The translations under genes were made by a program, and so were the position numbers. The notes under the pieces were generated by a model, which was not told where the DNA came from, searched no databases, and was given only the letters and a program-made list of their open reading frames with translations. DNA of 64,000 nt. Origin: Polytrichum commune. Its lineage: Eukaryota > Streptophyta > Polytrichopsida > Polytrichales > Polytrichaceae. Shown here in pieces: positions 25,385-38,651 of the stretch. The stretch covers positions 37,871,501-37,935,500 of the forward strand of contig OX485805.1 of NCBI GenBank assembly GCA_950295325.1, read 5' to 3'. The stretch's first letter is position 1. Every line of letters starts with the position of its first letter.

Positions 25385-25765
25385 CACTAAATATGGTTTT
25401 TAGTGTCATATGGTATGTTTATGTCACTATGATAACTTTTTGGATGAGTCTTCTTATGAGTAATAAGTGAACAAATATTGTCATGGACGATGGATGAGTT
25501 CATCCATTGGCCAAAACCCTACATTATCTTGTCAGCAACTTGTGATGAAATATCGTCATGGATGATAGAAATTTGGATGAAATTTCACTTGGTAAGTGAC
25601 AGTAATTGCAACAATATAAAATCTTCAATCCCCCCCAAAAAAAATTACAATGGAATGACAAGTAATGTTGGGTTAATATTTGGTGTTGATGACACTGCAC
25701 CGCATTTTACAATTAGTATTGAGCAAGACAATTACGATTTGTGACACTAAATACCATATTTAGTG
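25385..25765. mobile_element. MITE with CACTA...TAGTG ends, 381 bp
   Basis: CACTAAATATGGTTTTTAGTG at left and its inverted counterpart ATACCATATTTAGTG at right, TA on both flanks. Internally related, in opposite orientation, to the copy at 61561-61940; both contain a matching open frame (DEISSWMIE / DEILSWMIE). Confidence 0.78.
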
Positions 25766-25829
25766 TACTAGTGTATCGAGTTAAAGTATGAATGAACATG
25801 CACATTCAATAACCATGACTAGTAAATTG

Positions 25830-26588
25830 TAGGAGGTCTGATTTTCAACCTTAAAGGCTTCACCATATATTTGTTAGTCTAATGCAAGTGTTCTTGTGTG
25901 AATGAAATGGGTTGAAGTTGGAGAACATGGAAAACGAACCTAATAACACCCACGTACTTTGAACGCTTGAATGTTTGAATGCTCATGACTTTGTGTGATT
26001 TGACTACCTGCATCAACATTCATTTATGTCTTCATATTGTGTTGCATTAGCAAGTCTACGATGAAACATCAACAAGAGCCTTATTGAAAATCGGACCTCC
26101 CCTCACTTAGTTATGGGTATCAAAAGTGCATGTTTGGTTGAATCCCTAACTGATTACTTAGGTCCTCCCAATTGTGTTAAACACTATTGAGTGTAGAGTA
26201 CTTGATAAGAATTCTCTATATTAAACCTGTGATTTTGTGGTGTTTTTTCTTTGATCCTAATCTGACATAATAAGATAAAAGTCAACGTATGTAGCTCAAA
26301 TACATGTCTTTTGTGCACGGAGAGGTCCAATTTGGGCCTCTTGGACACTTAAGGATTAACAAAACAAACCTTATTTTGTGGACTCAAGATTGGGTCCAGT
26401 TAGAAGTCCTTTTGAAGTTTGGCTTCTAAAGTTAGATGGAGAGTTTTTGTAGGTTGGGACTAGCGAGATTGGGTAAGAAAGTGGTGCCACATTAGTGCCA
26501 CTTCGTTGTCTCCCCGGGGGGTGGACTCTTCATACCACATGCGAAATAACGTGAGTGTAAAAAGGGTACTATTCGAGGCAATGGCATA
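25830..26588. other. intergenic, diverged repeat
   Basis: Diverged relative of 20930-21500. No gene seen. Confidence 0.35.
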
Positions 26589-27785
26589 AACATGTAACTT
26601 CCACATATTACCATAGTTGATATTTAGTGTTTGAGTTTACATTTAATGTTACTTACTTTCATAGGGTTATTGATATTTAGTGTATGTGTTTGTATTGAAC
26701 GTATAATATCCTATTTAGTGCAGTTGTGGCATCCCATGGTTATATTCTCAGGGTTCACATGGACGAACGCACACTGCTTATTAATGTCATGCACGTGCAT
26801 GGAAGAATGAAAAGAGTATGTCATGCTTTTGAGGATAGAGGGCCCCAACATGCAAGTCCTTTATAACTACACTAAGGCAAACATGCCTTATTCAACTACT
26901 TTTCTTAATTGAATGCCTATATTTGTGTGGTATACATTCGATGTGGCTCCAAGGATGGACCCCAACAATAGATGTAATAATAAAAAGAAATTGGATTGCA
27001 TGCTCAAAATTTGTTAGTCATTCTAGGTTGAAAAATCATTTTTAGGGGGGGGAGCTTGTATGACCATTTAATAAGCACAAGAATCTTCACTTTGATAATG
27101 AATAAGATATTACTACGAGTTCTGAAAATTATGATGAAGGTGACTATGGCCTCCTATGGTCTTGGTTTGGATTTGTTAACCATGTTGTACTAATTGCGTA
27201 TTTTGTATCCTAGGAGAAGTGGGCTCGTCAAATAAGTAACCATTTAATACCCATCTACCTTATACATGTTACTCAGTGTGGTGTACTTTTTTTTCCTCTT
27301 TTCTTTTTGGATTCTAATAATCAAGACAAAATGCCAACCAATCAACACCAAACATGGCTTTAAATGAAGGAAGACACCCACTTTGAGGGGAGGCGGAGGT
27401 CCTCAAGCGGGCCAAAATGCTAGCCCACACTATGCATATCATCGACCTCACGCAAAAGATCTTGCAATCACAACCCAATCACAGGGTGGCAACTAGAGAA
27501 GGTGGGCATAGGACACTTGTTGCTTCATGATAAGTCATGGAGGTCACTCTAATTAATATGGCACATTGATTTTATGCCACACCATATCAAATACATAGAA
27601 TGCTTTTTTCTTGGAAACTAGCCTAGACAAGTTATTGCGAACTAGAGTAGAGGTGCCTATTCCCGACTAGGACCCCATTGGCAATCTATACAGTACTTGA
27701 ATTTTGATTAGGCTAGAACAAATATTGCCATGACACATGTCGTGGTTTTGAGTGCTCAAGTGAGGAGGAATGCGTGGTTATGGTA
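26589..27785. repeat. dispersed duplicated block, copy 2
   Basis: Same-orientation copy of 17052-18245. Differences are mostly point changes and homopolymer length. No ORF of interest. Confidence 0.8.
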
Positions 27786-28010
27786 GACTCTAGACATTGT
27801 TAATATGATCAGGCCAACTTTTGACTTAAAAAATTCACCGTAAATTCAATTTAAGGAATAAAATTTCCAATAAAATTGCAATCCTCCTAGTTTCCGTCTT
27901 CCTACATGGGAAAAATTCGCACCGCGTTATACTTTTTTAGGTATGGCAAAAAATGTTATGGACACCTCTACTCTATATATGTCAAGATTATGAATATAGG
28001 AAATGATCAC

Positions 28011-28230
28011 TACATGTCCATTTATATTGTTCAATGTCACGTACTATTCACAATTACGTGGTGCTATAACTTTTTTGCTAAAAATGTTATGTCTTACCAA
28101 GCAAAGTCATTTATGTTGTAGAATGTCCGTACAACCTATTCAATATTTTTTGAGAAAAATAGAAAAAGCTATAATGAGAAGTCATAACATTGTGTAATCT
28201 CAAACAAGTACGAAATACCATATTTGGTGT
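28011..28230. mobile_element. degenerate CACTA-ended MITE
   Basis: The left part follows the 15310 element loosely (CACTACATGTCCATTTATATTG, GGTGCTATAAC), and the right end has AAATACCATATTTGGTGTAG and then a second end-like block ACTAAATACCATAAATGGTG. Boundaries are approximate. Confidence 0.4.
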
Positions 28231-28518
28231 AGCACTAAATACCATAAATGGTGTAGGTGTATCATGTGGAATCAACATTGGTTCTTGACCACTATTCAGT
28301 CCCAAATTTATGGATGTGGATCTAGAATCTATTACATTCATAGATCATACATCCACCTATGACTAAAGTACTACGTTGTGATTTTATTGTAATGTAGCGT
28401 AACATTCAAAAAACGATATGTCACATTGAGTAGAGTGACCAACATGACCTGTCACGGAACAACAAGTGTCCCATGCCACCTTCTTTGGTTGCCACCCTAC
28501 GATTGCAAGATCATTTGC

Positions 28519-28541
28519 ATGGATGGATGGATGGATGGATG
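28519..28541. repeat. (ATGG)n microsatellite
   Basis: Five to six tandem ATGG units. Confidence 0.9.
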
Positions 28542-28948
28542 ACAAATAGTGTGGGCCACACTAAATGACCACAATGTCTAAGTAGTACAACCACATGATC
28601 CCTGGCACTTGATAGGATAGTGCCTTGGATTGGAAACTTATGGGAAGTATGTTCAGCACCTGTGAAGTAGGTTCATTATAATATCCTCTAACCAAAATTG
28701 AGAAAAGTTAATAAAACTTATTCTCCATTTCTTATTTATTCTTAATATAAAAGAAATTAAATTAAAGCAGTTAATAACTCAAACATCTCTTTAAAAAGTG
28801 ATAGTATCCATTAAAAAGAAAAAGAAAAAGAATTCTTTATTTAAAAAATATGTAACTAAAATATAAAATTATTTAAAAATTTAGGCATTAAAAAAAATTG
28901 AATAATGTAATTCCAATTTTTTTTAATTACTAATATTTTTTCTTATTA

Positions 28949-29062
28949 TACCTCGGGGCACCGGACATCTTCCCAGGGTACAGGGAATCTTTCTTTGGGC
29001 ACCGGGCATCTTCCCTGGGGTACAGGGCATCTTCCCCGGACACCAGGAATCTTCCTCGGGTA
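28949..29062. repeat. GC-rich minisatellite
   Basis: Tandem ~18/36-bp units of the type GGGCACCGGGCATCTTCCC and GGGTACAGGGCATCTTCC, upstream of the second LRR unit. The minus-strand frame through it is a repeat artefact. Confidence 0.8.
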
Positions 29063-29169
29063 CCCTGTTTTACAAAGTATGGTCCTTTTGGTATTCCATA
29101 TTCCATACCTTTTGGCATTCCATAGAAGGCACCTTCCGCGTCCCGGGTTTAGCCCTGGCCCGTACTAGC

Positions 29170-29634
29170 ATCTCTTACACGTGCTTTCGGAGCTTTTTAA
29201 AGCCGAATACATATGTCTCACGTCCTGTTCCATACAATGTGGGATTACTTGCACGATTTAGAGGAGGGCCCTGTCACAACTCCAGCACGATGATCCGAGG
29301 CCAGGTTTGTTCTTGAATCTCAAAAGTTTGATCCAGACATCCTAATCTTTTGTCTTCATCTCCTGCATCAATATATCATTCTAGTCGATGGGTTTAAGAG
29401 AGTATTTTGGAGTCTGCTGCTGGAGTATTTTGGACGTGTCGGCGAAGACAGCAGCCTGTAACATGTTTGCTACCCGTTCTGTGATGCATCAGAAAGTGAA
29501 CCGAGCGGTTGTATCTACATAGCATAATCTGCGAGGAATGCCTATGTCAACCTCATAGTCTCAAATTTATTGCTTTGGTTTTGCAGGCAAGCAGGCACTC
29601 GCCCCTGAAATCAGACTCTGAGCCTCATGTTCAA
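29170..29634 (+). other. 5' leader region of LRR gene B
   Basis: Matches 1-41 joined to 1174-1611, without the foldback element. The TTTTGCAG acceptor before the coding start is conserved (29580-29587). Confidence 0.5.
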
Positions 29635-32600
29635 ATGGCCCTCACAATCATGCCTCCCCGAAGTAGACTAATGTCTTTCATGTATGCATGCCAGATGGAT
29701 GGGCTTACACCTGTGGTAGCACTTCTCGTGATTACTACACTGCTTGTCGATGTGGTACTCGTGGCGGATGCGCTTCCACCGGCCCTTGATGTCCACTTGA
29801 CGGAGTGGAAGACCTTACCCACTGGCGAAACAGTAAGCTGCCCAGAACGGAGACGCCGACTGCGAATGGAGGCTTGGGAGAAGAAAAGAGAAAAGGATAT
29901 TATCGATCAACACTGGAGGCAAGAAGTTGGTGGTGCAAAGTTTCATGCCACTTCTAGTGCACTGGACCTTCAAGTGCAAGCGGCCTCTGATACCCGGTCG
30001 ACCCAGCAAGAAAGGTCTCATCCTAAGGAGGTTGAACATGCTGGCAGGAGGCTTTCTTCTTCCACGGCTATGGACGATGTGTCGGTTTTACTGGCCATCA
30101 AGAAAGCCATTTTCTATGACCCTCGTAGTGTCTTGTCTAATTGGACAAACTCAAAGAATTCTGATCATTGCCGCACATGGGCAGGAGTGACATGCAACTC
30201 CAAGCGGCAGGTGGTGAGCCTCTCTCTCCCAGGCTGCCAGCTCAATGGCACTCTCAGTCCTCAAATTGGCAACCTTACTCAACTAACCTACCTCAACTTC
30301 TCTTCGAACAATCTCAGTGGGAGCATCCCTTCCGAGTTGATGAACTGCCATAACCTCTCTGTCCTGGATGTGAGTGTTAACCTTTTGAGTGGTATAGTCC
30401 CCCCACAACTCGGTAATCTCTCTCAACTCCAAGTGTTGTGGATCTCCAACAACACCTTCTCTAGTTCCATTCCTGAAGCCCTGGGCAACTCGTGTCAGAA
30501 ACTCACAAGTCTGAAAGCAGATTTTGCCAATCTGTCCGGGACGATCCCTGCAAGCCTGGGCAAGTGCCAGAACCTCATAGTTCTCTCACTTCGTTTCAAC
30601 AACTTGACGGGAAACATACCCACCACCCTTGGTAATTTGCAGCTGCTTCAACAATTATGGCTGAAAGGCAACAGCTTAACAGGATCCATCCCTGCGAGCT
30701 TAGCCAAGTGCAAGAGCATGGAGTATCTCATACTTTCTGTGAACAGTTTGAGTGGGTCTCTTCCCACAGAGTTTGGCGGGCTTGGGCAACTCCAAGTTCT
30801 TTCAGTTTGGGGCAACCAGCTCTCTGGGAAAATTCCAGCAAGTCTAGGAAGATGCCACAACATGACTCAGCTTGTGCTGGATAGCAACAACTTCACAGGT
30901 GAGAGAACCTCACGCCCCAAAATTTATTTGTTGACAAAAATGGCTTATGTTTGCTATAGACATGAATGCACAATGATCCCTCAAAGGTCACGTCACTAGC
31001 GGTGCCTTAATTATCGAATCCATCTATTAACTGTATTGTTAGACCTGGATGTGTCCTTACTGATTATCTATCTTAAAATAAATATTAATTTTCTGTATAG
31101 GTTTGAAGCGATCTTATTGATTTAGATTTGAAAGCAACTCGTCAATATGGTTGGGAAGCAATTTGTCATGCATCTTGCGCCAATTCCATGTTAGACCATA
31201 CAAATTGTACTTAGCTTTTGGATAGATACTGCTGAAACCTTAAGGAGATAACATGTACAACAAGTTTTTAGCTTCATGATCATGTCTACCACTTTGAAGT
31301 ATTTGATTTTACTCAACTCCAAGCATGCCGAACCTCTCCATACTTGTTATAATTATGAATCCATGGTGTGTGTGTATGTGTATGTCATTAGGGCCAATTC
31401 CAGTGGAGCTTGGTCAATTGAGCAATTTACAGATTCTTTCAGCCACTGATAACTATTTAGAAGGTACGAGATTATAACTTGAGCCTTCAAAGTACCTATG
31501 ATAGGATTTTTGATATAAATATATTGTATGATTTAGACACCACCAGATTACAAGCTCAAACTGGTAGACTAAATGTTCGGCCTTTGCAAGAATCACAACA
31601 TTTAGGTAGATTGATTATTGATACCAATTGCTTACTGCTGTCAACTTTGAGAGATTACCCGGTTGTTTTCTATTTGTGTTTCTGACTTGAACCCTTAAAC
31701 CCAAATTGTGCCTCCCCTCTCGGTTGAGCGGTCTAGTTATCAGAGGAAATAAAAGTCAAACACACCAAGGTTTTGGAGGTACTTTCAATTTGTGATCAAT
31801 TTGTGCACAAAACTTAGAAATCTTTCATCCACATGGATAACCCTCACAACTTCTCACAAATAATAGATATCAGTGGGAGCTTCCATGTACTACTCGAGCA
31901 GTATGAGTTTCGTGAGATTTCATTTTGATCATGAAGTCCAAAAGACACCCAACAATATGAGTGAGTTCCCCAAGCTGAACAAGGTAAGGATTGGAACAAT
32001 CTCCATTGATTTTGTGTAAGATCAAAGAGGGCATGAATAAGCGGAAGTATTAGGGCTGGTTCACATGGGGTCCCAAGTCCCAAGTCCCACATATGTTAGC
32101 AAGTTTCAACATGGAGGCAAAGTCCCAACTCAAGAAATCATTAAATATGGTTGATTGTCATTAAAGTTGAATATTGATTATTTTATGCAGGACTTGTGTT
32201 GAGAGTTTGGGTTTAGCTTTTTGCTCAACCCAACTCTCAACACAAGTCCCAAGCCTCACCTCTGAAATAGTGTTGTCATGTAGGTATCCATGTCATACTT
32301 GGGACCCTGTGAGAGGTGGTAAGTCCCAATTTCTATTCTCTCAATGGTTAAGATTGCACGGATTGACCTCAAGTGACTTGTGACTTAGTACTTGGGACCC
32401 CGAGTGATCCAAGCCTCATAGTTATTCATAAAGCAAAGCAAATAAAACCATGGGTTTAGTCCCAAACCTTGAGTTTCCGAGAATCAACACAAAGTCACCC
32501 GACTTTTCTTAATGCTTAAATTAACACACACAAAGAGTGGTGTTGGGCTATTAAAAACCAAATTTCTAGCTTGTCCTACTAGGATGAGTGGGCCAAGTTA

Positions 32601-35192
32601 GCCTTGCATAGGCCAATCTAGGATTTAAGATAGTAAGTCCACCGAATCATCATGGGTTGCATTAAATTATTATGTATAAGATGATGTAATGCAATTCAAA
32701 TGGCCATAAATGGTTTTAGCCCTCAATGAGATGTGTGGTAGAGGCTATGGGTGAGAAGAAATAAACTTCTATGGGCAATGTTCCAAGTAACTATTTTATA
32801 ATCTTGTTTATTACGGTATGCCAATGTTTAAAAATGATCAAGTTATGAAACTTATATTTTATGCCAAGTAAGGAATTGGTTATTCTAATCGACTAATGTA
32901 TGGTGGGATGCAGGGGAAATACCTATGGAACTTGGCAAATTGAATCAACTGCAAGTCTTGCTACTCAAAAACAACAATCTCACTGGTTCAATTCCACCAT
33001 CACTTGGAAATTGTTCGTCTTTATATTTTTTATTATTGGGCTACAACAATATTAGTGGAAGCGTACTGATGGAATTTGGAAAGTTGACATTGTTGCAAGA
33101 AATTGGTCTTGAATACAATTGGGCGTTGGGTGGCCCCATTCCAAGATCCATATCAAATTGTTCTCAACTTCAAATTCTATTTGCGGGTGCTTGTAATTTT
33201 TCAAGCATACCAATTGAACTTTGGAGCATGCCAAATTTGCAACAAGTGGCCTTGTTCTCCAACAGTCTACGAGGTGAGCTTCCATTGGAAGTTGGCAATT
33301 GCACTTATCTATCTTGGTTGGACCTTGGATGGAATGGAAACGAGTTGAACGGATCCATTCCGAGGACTCTTGGGAACTTGAAGCAACTATCCACCTTGAG
33401 CTTGATTCAAAATAATTTCACTGGAGAGATTCCCAAAGAGCTTGGAAGTTTACCTCAATTGCAACTATTGTGGTTGGGGAGAAATTATGGATTGAATGGA
33501 TCTATTCCTCAAGAATTTGCTAATCTATCCAATATACAAGACTTAAGGTTGGGATACACCAACTTATCAGGTTCTATACCCAAATACTTGTTTAAAAATT
33601 GTACCAATCTAGTGACTCTCATCTTGTACGAGGCCCAACTTACGGGAATCCTACCGGATGGGATAGGTGGATTGCAACATCTTCAAAGCCTATATATCCA
33701 GGGCAATATGCTAACTGGCATCATTCCAAGTGATATTGGAGATTGTTCACAACTTACAACCTTTGCAATGTCTAGAAATCAATTCACTGGTAGTATACCA
33801 ACAAGCCTTGGCAAGTTGACTAATTTAGATGCGACATTGGATTTATCATACAACAATCTCAATGGGTCCATACCTTGGGAGTTGGGCAATTTGACAAAGT
33901 TACAAACATTGCAACTTTCTTCAAATTTGTTGTCAGGTGTTATTCCCGAGACTCTAGGTATGTGTACATCTTTGAACCTCCTAGACATATCATCAAATAG
34001 TATTTTTGGTGCAATTCCTACAACATTGGGGAATTTGAACAACTTGGTATCTTTGGACTTGTCAAAGAATAACCTCAATGGTAGTGTTTTGGCAGTGTCA
34101 AGTCTTGAAGGATGTCCAAAGTTGGAAACACTTAGGTTTGGAGACAACCAATTGGTTGGACAATTGGAACTAAACTTCACCAAATTACCATCCCTCAAAT
34201 ATTTTTCAGCCTATTCCAATAGCATTACCGGACCACACCCGACATCCTTTGCTACCACCAATTCTAGCCTTGTGCTTATTGACCTTAGTAGGAACAATAT
34301 AACTGGGGTCATACCTTCTCAATCCATATTAGGGAGTCATTTGCAAAGCTTGCGTGTTTTGGAATTGGCACACAACAATCTTCATGGTCCAATACCATCA
34401 TGGATTGGAGATTTGAAGTCGCTTCAAGTGTTGGACTTATCTTACAACAACTTGGAAGGCTTGATACTATCTCATGTTGATGGCTTGGACAGTTTCAAGG
34501 GGACAAATAATTCAGTTCAAAACACAGATGGGGCTTTCACATTAGACCAAACTGTAAATCTCACAAAGGGGCAAGGGATCTTATTGACATATACCTATAT
34601 CTTGAAAACCATGACCTACTTCGACTTATCCTACAATAACCTTGTGGGTGGTATCCCCGAAGCCCTTGCACAGCTAGTGGGATTGCAGTATTTGACCTTA
34701 TCCAACAATAAGTTGGAGGGTGAAATCCCATATGATTTGGGGAAAAATCTTCTAGGATTAGAGACTTTAGATTTATCCAACAATAATCTCAATGGGACAA
34801 TTCCATCTAGCTTGGCACATCTCCAATATTTATCTTCTTTTAATGTGTCATCCAACAACCTTCAAGGTGCAATTCCAACAGGCAACCAATTTGATACCTT
34901 CAACAACGCATCATACCTTCCAGGGAATCCAGGCCTTTGTGGGAGTGTTATAAATCGATCATGCAATAAAGGCACCCCTCCAAGTCAAGGTGAATGGAAT
35001 ATATCCACACAAGGAAAATTCTTTGAAGATGAAGTGTCAGTGACCGGGTTTGAAATTGGAGTTGCAATTGGGTTTTTCTCAATGGTATTTTTGATTGCGT
35101 CTTGGAGGCCCGCAAGGAGCTTGATATTGACATCACAATCAAAGAAAATAGTGGATTCTAGATATTATGGTGCATTTGAGGAAAGATCTTAA
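29635..35192 (+). CDS. LRR receptor-like protein B (no kinase), three exons
   Basis: Tandem sister of the gene at 1612-7160, also 1204 residues, with exons 29635-30898, 31392-31463 and 32914-35192 of exactly the same lengths, splice sites and phases. Signal segment, LRRNT_2 cap, LRR series, island, C-terminal cap, membrane helix and short tail are all intact. Amino-acid differences from copy A are few and scattered, including S/F, V/L and I/F changes on LRR faces and a segment near the C-terminal LRR (TGNQFDTFNNA against TAHFDTFDNT in A), which may affect recognition. It is a presumed plasma-membrane receptor-like protein needing a kinase partner (family knowledge). No damage seen, so both genes could be active. 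Confidence 0.9.
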
Positions 35193-36739
35193 AAACGACA
35201 TAGTAGCCAACAATTTTGTAGCTAGAATTTGTTGATGTATACTGAAATCATGTAATACTAAAGAGATGCATACATATATATATAGGTATCTTAGTTTAGT
35301 TTGTAAAAAATATAATGTACTATCATTTAACTACTAGTCTTTGATTAGTGTACAACATGAAACCACATTAAGATTTTGGTGTTGTAACACTTGAGATGTT
35401 ATGTATCCACTACAATTGTGTGCATAGTGAGAACATCACATGGATGTGTCTAAATGACTAATTGTCTAAACTTGAAATATGAGAATGTGGTGAGCATTTG
35501 TGTACCCAAGGTGGAAGCTATGAAGATGTGTAGCTTGCTACTCCCTTGCTACTCAAATTCAGCTCATTGCAAGTTGGTACAAGTGAAGGTGGATTGGAGT
35601 GCTTGAAGTTTTTTCCTCTTTTCGCTTCGCTTCAGTTCAACTCTTTTATGCCCAACCGTCATTGACAACCTAACCCTTACAAGGCCAAGAGGCTCAATGT
35701 GTGATTTACATACAAAACTAAAAATTTCTATGAACCCCACCAAGTCTTGAGCCACATTTAATATTTATTTAAAGGTTTGATATTTCATCTACTACAAAAT
35801 ATTATGTTAAGGAGGAAAAATTAACTATACTCATATGGAATATTGATGATCAAAAGACGAAGTGTGTATGAACATCCAAGGACACACATGCCCGTGTAAC
35901 TGAACCCAAATCTTCAAATCTCGCAATAAATGAAAATCCTATCACTGTGGGGACATGATCCTACCATTCACCATAATAGCGTTTATGATCAGTTTTGAAG
36001 TCAGAATAACTATATGGGCGATGGTTGTGTGGAAATGGAAATAAGGGTGTGACGAGCCTCTGTCAAATTGGACAGAATGGAGACGGGAAAAGTAAAAAAT
36101 TTCAAAAATTGGTCAATCAATAGGGTAAAGCGATCAATACCATTGGAGATGAGGAAACGGAGCAGCTTGATTGTTCATTCAATTGGCCTTTCTAATTTCT
36201 ATTGCCTCAGCCTGGGTTGACAGGTCCACACTGGGCTTAGTTAAGGGTTTGAAACTTGAGCATGGAAATCTGACATTGGGTTATTGTAATTGTGCAGTAC
36301 TGATCACAATAGCTCTGCAGGTTTTTATTTCGACTTGAATCCTTAACTCCTGCTCCGGAAGTATAGAATTAGGGTTTTGAAGATCACCTTCACGCAACAA
36401 TGAAAATGATATACTCACGCAAGGGAGTCCTCTTTTTGAAGCAACGATTTGAGCTCATACCTCTTTGAACTGGAGTGTGATATCACCAAAGATGCTGAGA
36501 CTCTGTTACTGTTGGGGTTTTAAGCTCGGTTTGATGAGTAATTCGCAAACATCTAGGAGTTGAGGTATAGGTCAGTGCTCCTTACGGTCAAAGAAGAGAC
36601 TAAGAATTGGTGGATGGCCTTCGTATGGGGATGAGGATGTTGGATTAGCAAGGAACACAAAGAGAAAGCCCAAAAATAATGTTTCTTTAATATGGATGAT
36701 TTCTAAGATCCTGATTTTGCCAACTATAATGTTGGACGT
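35193..36739. other. 3' flank of LRR gene B, part of duplicated unit
   Basis: Matches 7161-8430 and 9930-10225 with the hAT-like element missing. Provides the empty site for that insertion at about 36450-36465. No other gene. Confidence 0.6.
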
Positions 36740-37868
36740 TGTCGTAATGTAAATACGTACACTGTATAGATGTGTACGTATTTAGAATTGCATTGTGATT
36801 TTAGTACCCATAGGTTACTCTTAGTTACCTTTACTAAAGGATAGAAATAGATTACCTTTATGTCTACTCATAGTTAGTCTTAGTTACCTTTACTAAAGGA
36901 TAGAAATAGATTACCTTTTTGTTTACTCATAGTTTACTCTTGCCTTTTAGTTATCTTGAGTTACTTTGGACCAATAGGTGATTAGAAGCCATGTGATGGG
37001 GATAAGATGGAACTTTGTCTTGGGCATTGAGGAGAGAGAGACATTGTGAAGATGAGAGTTGTGGTGTTATTATGGTATTGAGGAGGTTGTGGAGAAGAAG
37101 GGACTTGATTTGAAGCATGGTGTGTGTTGTGTTGAGAGGAATTTTGAAATAAAATACTGAGGAGTTGTGAAAAAGTTGTTTCTTTAAGAGTGATATCACT
37201 TGTTTGTTTTGAAGTTAGCAATCGAAATCTGTGCTAGTTTGAGTGGAGGGAGGTTTGTTGGTTCTTAAAAAAGAAGAGCCGAGGCTTCGACCGACCATAG
37301 AAGACGGACAAATTTGAAGATTTGAGAACTTCACAAGACTCAAGAGCGTTGTTCGTTGTGTTTTTTTTGTGATTCCAAGCCGGTTTTGGAGGCTAGTTGC
37401 ATTTGTACTTTTCATTGTAAATTTGTTGCGGGTTATGTGGGAAACCACAAACCCCCGTTTCATGTTTGTGACAACGAAGTGGGATTGATGACCCACAAGG
37501 TTGTTTCATGTTTGTGACAACGAAGTGGGATTAATGACCCACAAGGTTGTATTCTGTCGTTCCCATTGGTGAGGCGCGATTGCTGGTCACCGTGGGTTTG
37601 AAAGTTTAGGAGCCAATCTTTCGGACGTCAACTCGTGTTCTGACGTCCCGTTTTACCCGTCCGAGGCCTGTGGTATCTTATCACCCTACCCTTACCCTTG
37701 ACCCATATAGAGCCGCAACAGGATAGGTCGACGGGAAAGAGTTTGAAGACTTGAAGAAACTGAAGACCAAGACTCTTGAAGACTAGAAGATTCGATGGTC
37801 CGGTAAACAAGTCCAGTTGCAGCCAAAAGCCCAGTGCTTTCCCAAGGCGGAACCCTCTCTACCTGACA
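36740..37868. mobile_element. solo LTR of a retrotransposon
   Basis: A 1129-bp insertion absent at the matching point in copy A (about 10227). It begins TGTCGTAATG and ends CCTGACA, i.e. TGTC...GACA, and is flanked by ACGT on both sides (36736-36739, 37869-37872), possibly a 5-bp duplication with one change. It has no ORF of a retroelement. Internal tandem repeats occur at about 36823-36950 (units with TTAGTTACCTTTACTAAAGG) and 37450-37555 (units with GACAACGAAGTGGGATT). It most likely arose by recombination between two LTRs. Confidence 0.82.
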
Positions 37869-38397
37869 ACGTGTCAAACTGGAAACCTACAACATGCAAC
37901 AGTTTTGCATGTTACAAGTGTTGAAAGTCATGAGCTTCCAGTGCTTGATCCTACTATGAAATGCTATGAGGAACATCTACAATGGTAGTATTTGTGTATG
38001 GGTGGGGCAATTAAAAACAAAGGCCTTTGTTGGGAGGCCTGATGTTAATATACTTTGAGCACATGGTGAATCTCCTCGGGATCTCCTTGCAACATGTGTG
38101 ATTTGTTTTTAAGATTAAGTCTTGCCACATATCACTCAAATGTGTGTGTCCAACTTAGTGTGATCGCAAAATTAAGGCCCACCAGGAAACACATGGAAAA
38201 GCAAGCTTTTGTTTCTACTTGAGGAGGTCCAGCTTGAGATTTTTTTTTGGAGTCAAGTAAACAACAAAGTAATCCACATTGCAAAATGATTAAAGGTGAC
38301 GTCAATACCAATTGAGATGAGGAAACGGAGCAGCTTGATTGTTTGTTCAATTGGCCTTTCTAACTTCTATCACCCTGGCCTGAGTTGACAGGTCCAC

Positions 38398-38651
38398 ACT
38401 GAGCTTAATTAAGGGTTTGAAACTCTAGCATGGAAATCTCCCATTCAGGTAATTGTAGTTGTGCAGTATTGATCACAATAGCTCCGCAAGTTTTTATGTC
38501 GACTTGAATCCTTAACTCCTGCTCTGGAAGTATAAAATTGGGGTTTTGAAGATCACCTTCCCACAACAATGAAAATGATATAGGTTGATGGCCAAAGGGT
38601 CTGAAGCTCCTTAAGGTCAAAGAAGAGACTAAGAATTGGTGGATGACCTAC
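38398..38651. repeat. second, partial tandem copy of the intergenic unit
   Basis: 38398-38580 repeats 36235-36420, and the sequence continues into a copy of 36570-36620, so about 2.1 kb has been duplicated again inside unit B. The foldback element at 38652 interrupts it; it resumes at 39991 and runs to about 40270. Confidence 0.65.
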
